Positions 7,342-13,132 of a stretch of 13,132 bases of DNA are shown piece after piece. Made by a program: the position numbers and the translations under genes. This DNA is from Gonium pectorale (lineage: Eukaryota > Chlorophyta > Chlorophyceae > Chlamydomonadales > Volvocaceae). The stretch lies in NCBI GenBank assembly GCA_001584585.1, contig LSYV01000057.1, positions 60,758 to 73,889 on the forward strand, read 5' to 3'. The notes under the pieces were generated by a model. That model was not told where the DNA came from and did not search any database. It worked only from the letters and a program-made list of their open reading frames with translations. Position 1 is the stretch's first letter; each line of letters begins with the position of its first letter.

Positions 7342-7609
7342 GCCGGGTCCCTCTGGGAGGACTGTGTTCACCCAGCAGACCCCCCGGCGACGATAGACGC
7401 AGGTGCCTGAGGCGGCTGCACTGCCCTTAGGGCCCGCCCGGGAGCGTGTCCATCCCCCCCTCGGCATCCACTGAAGCATGACCGTGCTGGTGTGGCTGCT
7501 GCGGGAGGGCTGCCCAGTGGACGGGAGAAACGAGGCGGTGGCGAGGCCAGAGAGGTTGACGGATGCTGTCTACTGCTGGGATGTTCCGGGTGGCATCGTG
7601 GTACGCTAG
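7342..7609 (+). pseudogene. Broken 3' continuation of the F-box/ankyrin gene
   Basis: Splicing G7072 to 7342 (acceptor atccgcag) keeps phase and gives GDDRRRCLRRLHCP followed by TAG at 7428-7430. I recall family members reading LRCLRRLGCPWG here, so the stop falls where tryptophan is expected (TAG for TGG), and GP follows as in relatives. From 7478, in a different frame, MTVLVWLLREGCPVD resembles the next repeat of the family, ending at TAG 7607-7609. The two pieces are separated by a frame change. Either join(5725..7072,7342..7430) encodes a shortened 478-residue protein, or the locus is a pseudogene. The family consensus is from memory. Confidence 0.5.
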
Positions 7610-7965
7610 CTGCGGACTTGAAGAAACGCCTGGAGGGCAGGGTGACGTGGCTTACCTGGCTTTGGTCCGTGTACGTCCAGTGGAAGCGCCTGTGCCGGTA
7701 CCATAAGGCCGGCTCAGTCGAGAGCGGTCGAGCGGTCTCAAGGTGGCCCATGTCCTGGGTGGGTTATGGGATACCAGCGTGGATCATGGGATGACCAAGC
7801 CTCCGGGGGACTTACCGTATTAGCAATAAACGTTTTAGCCGCCCAGCCTCACGCCGGCGCCGAGGCGCTCGCCGGCGCCGTGGAGCGGCGGCGAGGTGAG
7901 GTTGGGTTGGCCCGCCGTCGGGTTGACCCGCCGTACGGCGACACGCCGGGCGCACCGCCGTACCT
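7610..7965. other. No recognised gene
   Basis: Follows the F-box family remnant. There is an AATAAA at 7824-7829 on the plus strand, not the usual volvocine signal. An open frame crosses from 7766 but resembles nothing known and lacks support. Confidence 0.4.
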
Positions 7966-8406
7966 GTGGGGAAGGCCACGGCGCAGCGGGTGCGGGCACC
8001 GGAGTTCCCCAGAGTCCACCCAACCCCTGCTCTGTCGCCGCCCAGCACCGCCCGCCGGATTCGCTCACTGCTGGGCGAAGCGAGCGGGCTGTCGCGACTC
8101 CCTATCGTGGCAGGTTACCTGGGTCGTTCCCGCACAGTAGGCGTTGCCAGAGATCCCCTCGTCTGGACGCGAGCGGCCCTTTCGGATCTGGCCACCGTTG
8201 AAGAAACCCGCAGGGTAGCGCATGACGTCATCACATATGCATACGGGTGGGCATGCCCGCGTCGTGTCGTGACGTCCCCTCGGGCGCGCACCTGCGGGTG
8301 GGCATGCACGCTGCAGTGCCCACCCGCAGGGTTGCATCTGCGGGTCTTCCCCCAGCAGGCACGGCTGCGGCACGGTAGCCCTTGCGGCGCTGACCGCTTT
8401 CGGTGA
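7966..8406 (+). CDS. Unknown ORF, possibly a fragment of a larger or mobile-element protein
   Basis: An open frame of 146 codons beginning at a GTG, so the true start is unknown. Its middle part (STARRIRSLLGEASGLSRL, PIVAGYLGRSRTVGV, LVWTRAALSDLATVEETRRV) looks like an ordinary globular protein and is less GC-skewed than the shadow frames around it. The last 50 codons are dominated by repeated tgcgggtgggca-type sequence and look non-coding. No family is recognised. It could be an exon of an undetected gene or an old transposon remnant. Confidence 0.25.
   Translation: MGKATAQRVRAPEFPRVHPTPALSPPSTARRIRSLLGEASGLSRLPIVAGYLGRSRTVGVARDPLVWTRAALSDLATVEETRRVAHDVITYAYGWACPRRVVTSPRARTCGWACTLQCPPAGLHLRVFPQQARLRHGSPCGADRFR
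8291..8330. repeat. Perfect 14-bp inverted repeat (hairpin)
   Basis: cctgcgggtgggca at 8291-8304 is perfectly complementary to tgcccacccgcagg at 8317-8330, with a 12-nt spacer. Partial echoes of the arm occur nearby (gggtgggcatgc about 8245-8256; tgcgggtct about 8339), so it belongs to a small local repeat cluster. Confidence 0.9.
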
Positions 8407-8625
8407 GTACATTGCTGAGTATGACCAGAGCTGTGGCATGCGGTCCCAGGTGGACCCAGGTACATGGGGCCACAGAGCTGCGGCGTGGTGCTTGGCACTG
8501 GAACGGCGGGCAGCCGGCGGGCCGGCATGTGCTGTGCTGTGTGGTACGGTACACGCTGCTGGCGTGGATGGTTGTGTGGATGACGGAAGGGATGAGGGTG
8601 TCGGCAGGCCGTGGCAGTTGTAGGA

Positions 8626-8726
8626 GGGGAACGGGCCGCGTTGTGCACACCGAGTTGCATACGAACTAGAAAAGCTTGTGGTGGTCTTGGTGTAGTTGTT
8701 GTCGGCCTGTGAAACTGCAACGTCGG
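8626..8726 (+). repeat. Dispersed repeat, copy B (partner 1335-1440)
   Basis: Matches the segment inside ABC intron 3 in the same orientation, including the identical cttgtggtggtcttgg core. Two degraded copies about 7.3 kb apart, one intronic and one intergenic, suggest an interspersed repeat. Confidence 0.7.
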
Positions 8727-9539
8727 ACGGGGGGCACCGACAGGCGGCCTTGCGCGCTGCTAGACTGTCCCCGAGCTGATGTTTCCCGGTTGAGTGTGAG
8801 CCCATGCTGAGTGGTGACTGGTGAGGCATTTCATGGCCCATGGACGCCGTCACAGAAGAGACAGGCGGCCGGCCTGCTGTACCAGAGGAGGTGCTGTACG
8901 GTATACCGCCAAGCAGCCATTGGTCACACGCACCTCAGACCGGCGTAGGCTGGACGGCTGGGTGCATGACCCACTGACCCATGCAAGCCAGGATGTTTGC
9001 GTGTCTGGAAGGACACGTACCATTGTATGAGTTGGTACGAGGACGCGTGTGGGGAGCAGCACTGCTCACGTCGAGTCTCTGTAGACGTGTGTATTGTGCA
9101 GCATTTAGTGCTTCCAGGTTGATCCTGCTGTGACGGAAACCTCCAATAAGGTCCACAGCGTGCGTCCGACTGTATGCTCGAGGCAGCCGTGGCACATCGC
9201 ATACGCTATCAGATCCCAGCACAGGCATGCGTCTTGGCATGCTTGGAGGCAAACAGGACAATATGCTCTCTGACCCCAACACCCAACGTGTGTGTCACAC
9301 AGGGCAACAGCGTCCAAACCAGACTCGGCGATCACTTGGCGTAAGCCCGCCACCAGGGCCTCCCTCCCCACTCGTCCCTGCCAAGGCCACTCCTCCGCCC
9401 CGAGGGACGTCGTAAGGGCATTGCTCAGTACGTGTTCACATGCGCTGTACGACAACCAGACAGTTGCATAACGCTGCCAAGAACTTGTAGCGGATTCCGG
9501 CGTATCGTACCGAATATGTACGGGGCTGAGTAGGATGCC

Positions 9540-9544
9540 TTACA
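9540..9544 (-). terminator. TGTAA poly(A)-type signal for the minus-strand ORF
   Basis: On the minus strand this reads TGTAA, the common volvocine polyadenylation signal, 48 bases after the stop of the ORF at 9593. A five-base match can occur by chance, so this is weak support. Confidence 0.3.
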
Positions 9545-9592
9545 GCACAACCTGCCACGTTCTCGCCATGCGGAGCTCCGCTACCCGGCACC

Positions 9593-9844
9593 CTACCACA
9601 CACGTAACACGCAGGAATCCAGCACGCCCGGGGCGGACAGCGCGTCCCTCAACTGGCCCCAAACGGCCGCCGCCGCAACCCGGATTGGCTTGGCGGAGTT
9701 GGCGGATGCCCGCAGCCACCCAAGGCGGGACTCCGCCATGTCCTGGTCCTTAAAGCGCTGCTCCAGGCTCCTGGCTCCTTTTAGTTTGCGTTCGCCGAAC
9801 TGAGACATGTTTGGTGTCCGGCGCAGAAGGAACGCCCGAATCAT
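9593..9844 (-). CDS. Small hypothetical protein (83 aa, or 71 aa from the inner ATG)
   Basis: The minus-strand frame from ATG 9844 starts MIRAFLLRRTPNMSQFGERK and ends GVLDSCVLRVW before TAG; the inner ATG at 9808 gives 71 residues. The middle (ARSLEQRFKDQDMAESRLGW) would form charged helices. The frame stays open upstream to about 10024, so this may be the last exon of a longer gene. A TGTAA lies just downstream. No family is recognised, and codon use is not clearly biased toward GC in the third position at its start. Confidence 0.3.
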   Translation of the reverse strand: MIRAFLLRRTPNMSQFGERKLKGARSLEQRFKDQDMAESRLGWLRASANSAKPIRVAAAAVWGQLRDALSAPGVLDSCVLRVW

Positions 9845-10491
9845 CAACAACCCAATGATGTCCACGCTGTGCAACCACCCTCCTCCCCCCGGGCACCAGC
9901 CACGCCAGTTCTCATCCACCAGCTCACGGCCCAGCACGCGCCAACACCGGCAACACACCAAGGCTTCGCCGCCGACGCCGCCGATCCACCACACTGCACT
10001 CCTCCGCCTGCGCCGAACTCCCAAACATCAGGCAAGGCAAGGCCGCCAATCCCGCACGGCCACCGGCGCAATGTGCCGCGTCTGACGGGGTTGCGCATCT
10101 CTCTCGCTCGACCAACCGACCCCTAAAGCCCTCCGCTTCTTGCATCCATTGCTGAGTTGAGTTAGTTCCTGGGACCTGTTGCCTAGTGGCCTTGAAGCTC
10201 TGGGTGGGTGGGGGACCGTGGGGTGGGACCCCTCCGCCACCACCGCCACCACCGCCACACCCCCGCTGTCCCCCACCACAACCATTACCGCCGCTCCGCA
10301 CGTCGCACACGCCCGGCCTCTCACCGCAATGCTGCTGCCGGCCGTCGCCCCCACGCCCACGCCCAACCGCTGCCCTTCATCGATCCAGGTATCGCAGGTC
10401 ACCCCTCCCCTCCTCTCACCCCTCCCTCCGTCTGTACGTCCGTCGCACGCCACGCACATCTCGCCACGCCACAGCGTCCTCCAGATACATG
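9845..10491. other. Space between the hypothetical ORF and the DnaJ 3' end
   Basis: C-rich on the plus strand, with (CCGCCA)-like stretches about 10229-10262. Several overlapping proline/arginine-rich open frames occur on both strands; none has a recognisable domain. Confidence 0.4.
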
Positions 10492-10496
10492 TTACA
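10492..10496 (-). terminator. TGTAA poly(A) signal of the DnaJ gene
   Basis: Reads TGTAA on the minus strand, about 450 bases past the DnaJ stop codon, a usual 3'UTR length for these algae. Cleavage would be expected some 10-20 bases further on, near 10475-10482. Confidence 0.55.
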
Positions 10497-10717
10497 GGCT
10501 CCCCACAGAGGGGTCGCAGGCCACAAGAGCATATTGGCTCCCGACCCGCCACAGCAGAGAGGGTGGAACACCCATAGCCTGGTTAGCCGTACGGCCCAGG
10601 ACCCGAAAAAAAAGAGCAACTCAGCGCATGACACTTGTGCGTAGAGTGTGAACTGAGGCAGGGAATGCACCAACCATGTGAGGGCCCGTGTTAGTCCAAA
10701 ACCGCATCTTATTATCA

Positions 10718-10813
10718 CGCCCTCCGCCCTCCGCCCTCCGCCCTCCGCCCTGCGCCCTCCGCCCTCCGCCCTCCGCCCTCCGCCCTCCGCCCTCCGCCCT
10801 CCGCCCTCCGCCC
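10718..10813. repeat. (CGCCCTC)n heptamer array, about 13 copies, in the DnaJ 3'UTR
   Basis: Nearly perfect tandem CGCCCTC units, with one unit carrying tgc in place of ccg. On the transcribed strand it reads GAGGGCG, so the DnaJ mRNA would carry regularly spaced G-triplets. It lies between the stop codon and the TGTAA signal. Confidence 0.93.
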
Positions 10814-10941
10814 ACCGCCGCCACGCCGCCACGCCGCGCTCGCCGCGCTCTGTACACATGGTAACGCCTCCGCATATGCCTTCACCTCTCCTCAGCACCT
10901 CGCCGCTGCGCCGCTGCGCCGCTGCGTCGCTGGGCCGCTCA

Positions 10942-11171
10942 TCATGACGTCGCGGCGCCCGTGAGCGCCCCCGCGGCGGCGCCGCGCAGGGTGCTGTCGC
11001 AGGCCGCCAGCCGCCGCAGCAGCGCCCGCGAGGGGTCGCAGAGCTGTGCCGCGGAGGGCAGCCGCAGCCGCAGCGTGAACACGTGGTCGCCGCGCACCAG
11101 CCCGCCGCCGCCCGGGGCGGCGCGCGCGACGCCGGCGCCCGACAGCCGCAGCACGTCCCCCTGCTCCGCAC
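10942..11171 (-). CDS. DnaJ last exon (CTD II end and Ala-rich C-terminus)
   Basis: Acceptor cctgcag on the minus strand. Two bases complete Gly of VPPG, then AEQGDVLRLSGAGVAR, a Gly-rich loop, RGDHVFTLRLRLPSA and a 40-residue Ala/Arg-rich end to TGA (10944-10942). The aromatic/proline pattern of CTD II is clear; the C-terminal 40 residues are not recognised. Confidence 0.9.
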
Positions 11172-12922
11172 CTGCAGGACGCGGGGGCGAGGGGATAGGC
11201 GGGGAGGGGCGAATGGCGCGAGGGGCGAAGGCAGCTTGTGCGGGCGTCGATGTGTTACTTTTAGGTACACAATCGGCGTAGCACATAAGTGGGTGCAAAC
11301 CCCACGGCGGTTAGTGTTGCTAAGGCATTTGGCCAGCAAGCGACCTGGCCGGCAGCCCACGTGCCTCTGTGTGTGTGTGGCCGCAGGACCTTGGGTGCCG
11401 GCAGACAAGCAGTGGGGAAGTCGTATCGTGCTACAAGAGGAGGCATGGAGGCGGCCCGGCTGGGGCTGGTCGTAGTCCCGGCCTGCGGGCACGTACGCAA
11501 CCCCCCACCCCTCTGCCAGCCGGGACCACGTCCCTCTCCACAATTTTACGGCACGCACGGCGGGCGGGGGGGACGTGGTCCCGGCTGGTAGTGTGTGGGG
11601 GTGCGGATGTGGCCGCAGGCCGGGGCTACGACCAGCCTGGTAGGTACATCTGGGCAGGCGCTGCCGTACACTGGAGGCACCCGCCCGCCTCGCCTCCTGC
11701 CTCCTGTCCCCCCCTCCCCGCCTCCCGCCCGCCCTGCCTCCTGCCTCCCAAACCGTGGGCCACTCGCACCGCCCACCCAACCAACGCCCCTCACCCACCC
11801 ATCCTCACCCACCCGCCCCTGCTGCCCCGCACTCACCCGGCGGCACCTCGAGCAGCCTCTGCCCGCGCACCGTGTCCACCGCCACGCTGCCGCCCAGCAC
11901 CGCCACCCACACCTCCACCTCCAGCTCGCTGTGCAGGTCGTCGCCCACCCGGGACAGGTTGGAGTCGGGGTACACCTGGGGGGGGAGGTGGGAGTTGGGG
12001 CGGGGTAAAGAAGTCGCACTACACAGCAGTCACACTACGATAGTGGGGAGTGGACAGGTTGGAGCCGGGGTAGACCTATGTGTGTTTGGGGGGGGGGGGG
12101 TAGGAGGGTTTGGAAGGCATTCTCAGTAGAGAAGCCTGGGGGGTGGGCGGAGGGGGGTTATCAAGAGGGGGCAGTGGTATTCGCACTTCGGTAGTGGGGG
12201 AAGTGCCGGGCGAGGGCCGGGGCGGGCTGGGGAAACGGGGGAGGGGGAGCTGTGGGATGCGGTGTGCGGTTGTTGGAGGTTGTTGGGGTTGCCGCTGCCG
12301 ATGCCGATGCCAACGCACCGCCGCCTCCGCCCACTCCCTACACGTCTATCGCCGCTCATCCGCCGACTAGGAATGGATGACGGAGCGTATGTGCCCACAC
12401 GCCTCGAGAGCACTTCCCTCTCCACCCGCCCGGCCCGCACCCCAACCGTGCACCCGCCATAGGCACCCCCGCGTCCACAAGGGTGACCCCCGCGTCCGGC
12501 CCAAAGCAGCCGTTCCAAGAGGCATTCCGCGCCAGGCACCATCACGGCCCCTAATCAGCCCGCCAGCCCATCCCGCCACCCCGCCACCCCGCACGCCGCC
12601 CGAGATGGTTGCCCCGCCTCCACCCTGACCACGGCCCGCCGGGCGCCCCAAGCCGCCCTCCCCCTCCCCCTTCCTTCAGTCCTGGCCCGCTCCCCAAGCA
12701 CGAGCTAATACCCGCCGCACCACGTTGGGCCCAACGCCGCAGCCGCGGTCCCGGGCCCCCGGGCGCCTCACCTCCAGCCGCACCAGCAGGTCCCCGGGGT
12801 GGCCCCCGTAGCGGCCCGCGCCGCCCTCCCCCGCCACCCGCAGCGTCGCGCCCCGCTCCACGCCGGCGGGCACCCGCAGCGACAGCTCCCGCAGCACGCG
12901 CCGCCGGCCGCGGCCCGAGCAC
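10942..12922 (-). CDS. Type I DnaJ/HSP40 co-chaperone, 3' part: complement(join(10942..11171,11837..11975,12772..12922))
   Basis: The three exons encode the C-terminal 172 residues of a zinc-finger DnaJ. The first starts CSGRG, the end of the last CxxCxGxG zinc motif, and runs into RELSLRVPAGVERGATLRVA and GEGGAGRYGGHPGDLLVRLE, the start of the C-terminal substrate-binding domain. It continues VYPDSNLSRVGDDLHSE, then VLGGSVAVDTVRG, LLEVPPG, GDVLRLSGAGVAR and RGDHVFTLRLRLP, the canonical block order through the second beta domain. Type I DnaJ proteins deliver unfolded clients to Hsp70 and stimulate its ATPase. The resemblance is closest to what I recall of plastid DnaJ proteins, but targeting cannot be judged because the J-domain and transit peptide lie to the right of the window. 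Phases match at both junctions. The 45-residue end after the domain is Ala-rich. Confidence 0.9.
11172..11836 (-). other. DnaJ intron (between exons 2 and 3 of the window), with MITE-like inverted repeat
   Basis: A 665-base intron, gtgagt to cctgcag on the minus strand. It carries the imperfect inverted repeat at 11464-11637. The rest is C-rich near the donor, with no other feature recognised. Confidence 0.85.
11464..11637. mobile_element. MITE-like long imperfect inverted repeat in a DnaJ intron
   Basis: The left arm 11464-11533 and the right arm 11571-11637 are complementary with a few gaps. They share ggctggtcgtag at the outer end, ccggcctgcgg in the middle and ccagccgggaccacgtcc at the inner end, around a 37-nt spacer. 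There is no coding capacity. The structure fits a miniature inverted-repeat element or a foldback; no clear target-site duplication was found by eye. Confidence 0.6.
11837..11975 (-). CDS. DnaJ exon 2 of the window (middle of C-terminal domain)
   Basis: Acceptor C-rich tract plus cag, donor gtgagt on the minus strand. Encodes VYPDSNLSRVGDDLHSELEV, VWVAVLGGSVAVDTVRG and QRLLEVPP plus the first base of Gly. It matches the CTD I/II pattern with LG..V.V.T..G and the VPPG turn. Confidence 0.92.
11976..12771 (-). other. DnaJ intron (between exons 1 and 2 of the window)
   Basis: A 796-base intron. Near its 3' end it holds an echo of the following exon's start (12052-12077), a long G-run (about 12089-12101 on the plus strand) and short tagtgggga-type repeats. 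No gene was recognised inside. Confidence 0.85.
12052..12077 (-). repeat. Echo of the DnaJ exon 2 acceptor end
   Basis: These 26 bases match 11952-11977 at an offset of exactly 100 with two mismatches. On the minus strand it keeps an AG followed by GTCTACCCCGGCTCCAACC, i.e. a second potential acceptor with the first eight codons of the exon, one changed (Asp to Gly). Confidence 0.85.
12772..12922 (-). CDS. DnaJ exon 1 of the window (zinc-finger end and start of CTD I)
   Basis: Acceptor cacccag and donor gtgagg on the minus strand. One base completes a codon from the upstream exon, then 50 codons follow: CSGRGRRRVL, VPAGVERGATLRV, GEGGAGRYGG, HPGDLLVRLE. The CxGxG at the very start shows that the zinc-finger domain is encoded by the preceding exons. 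Confidence 0.92.
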
Positions 12923-13132
12923 CTGGGTGTGGGGCGGGGTGGTGTGGGTGGGGAGTGGGGGAATCGAAGGCGAAAGGGTATGAGAATCGACGAGCTGGGC
13001 GCCAGCAGCGTTTGTGCCGTCCGGCGGCCAAGCCAATCCTTGCCTCGTTTCGCCGAGGGAAGAGGGCGGGGTCAACGTCCGGCAGGGCCGGGGAGGCGCA
13101 GTCGTGGGAGGCAAGGCACACAGGGGGATAGG
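12923..13132 (-). other. DnaJ intron running off the right edge
   Basis: Minus-strand sequence leading to the cacccag acceptor at 12923, with C-rich and CACCC-type tracts. The upstream exons (zinc finger, J-domain) are outside the window. Confidence 0.7.

Larger units (their letters stand above)
8331..9592. other. Mostly non-coding by inspection
   Basis: A 1.2-kb stretch with lower GC than its neighbours and no family-recognisable coding sequence. It includes the dispersed repeat copy B (8626-8726) and, on the minus strand, an open frame across about 9105-9537 with a Cys-rich end that I could not support as a gene. Nothing else is recognised. Confidence 0.4.

Noticed and set aside
8065..8853. 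Minus-strand open frame of 262 codons
   Set aside because: Its composition looks random, with no domain or supported start, and it overlaps the more protein-like plus-strand frame and a repeat.
9105..9537. Cys-rich minus-strand frame (…YCPVCLQACQDACLCW…) as a zinc-binding exon
   Set aside because: The cysteine spacing fits no known finger and arises from gcatgc-type sequence; all three frames are open over part of the region and no splice link could be fixed.
10416..11798. Minus-strand open frame of 460 codons
   Set aside because: It crosses the DnaJ last exon in a different frame, reads through the heptamer array and a foldback, and is Arg/Pro/Cys-rich with no domain; a shadow of GC-rich DNA.

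Overview
The window looks like nuclear DNA of a volvocine green alga (Chlamydomonas/Volvox/Gonium-like). It is very GC-rich. Its genes are split by many short GT-AG introns with GTGAG/GTGCG-type donors and pyrimidine-rich CAG acceptors. Low-complexity Ala/Gly coding stretches, minisatellites and G-runs are common, and one gene belongs to an F-box/ankyrin-like family that I recall as expanded in these algae. No bacterial operon, phage, CRISPR, rRNA or tRNA signal was seen. The assignment rests on style and family recognition; no database search was possible.

Layout. (1) 1-3529, plus strand: the 3' half of an ABC half-transporter gene of the ATM1/HMT1 (ABCB) type. Six exons can be placed with continuous phase; the first visible one starts just after the Q-loop and the last carries a 194-residue low-complexity tail. 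Walker A and the membrane domain lie left of the window. A 29-bp minisatellite fills the left edge (intron). (2) 3530-5724: intergenic, repeat-rich. It contains a rearranged, inverted, degenerate copy of the end of the ABC gene's last exon, fused to a second inverted repeat and bordered by a strong hairpin. (3) 5725-7113, plus strand: an F-box-like, ankyrin-type repeat protein. Recognisable but broken continuation of the same family lies at 7342-7609 (in-frame stop, then a frame change), so the gene is either truncated or a pseudogene. (4) 7610-10491: mostly no recognisable gene. It holds two weak unknown ORFs (7966-8406 plus; 9593-9844 minus, the latter followed by a TGTAA poly(A)-type signal), a dispersed repeat shared with ABC intron 3, and a perfect 14-bp hairpin. 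(5) 10492-13132, minus strand: the 3' end of a type I DnaJ/HSP40 gene. Three exons run from the last zinc-finger motif through the C-terminal substrate-binding domains to the stop, followed by a (CGCCCTC)n 3'UTR repeat and a TGTAA signal. Its introns contain a MITE-like inverted repeat and a 26-nt echo of an exon's acceptor end.

The genes do not form a pathway: a membrane exporter, a possible SCF-type adaptor and a chaperone partner are simply neighbours. I found no convincing undescribed biological system. The most interesting signals are structural: the rearranged inverted copy of the ABC terminal exon, the broken F-box/ankyrin tail, and the duplicated splice-acceptor end in the DnaJ gene.
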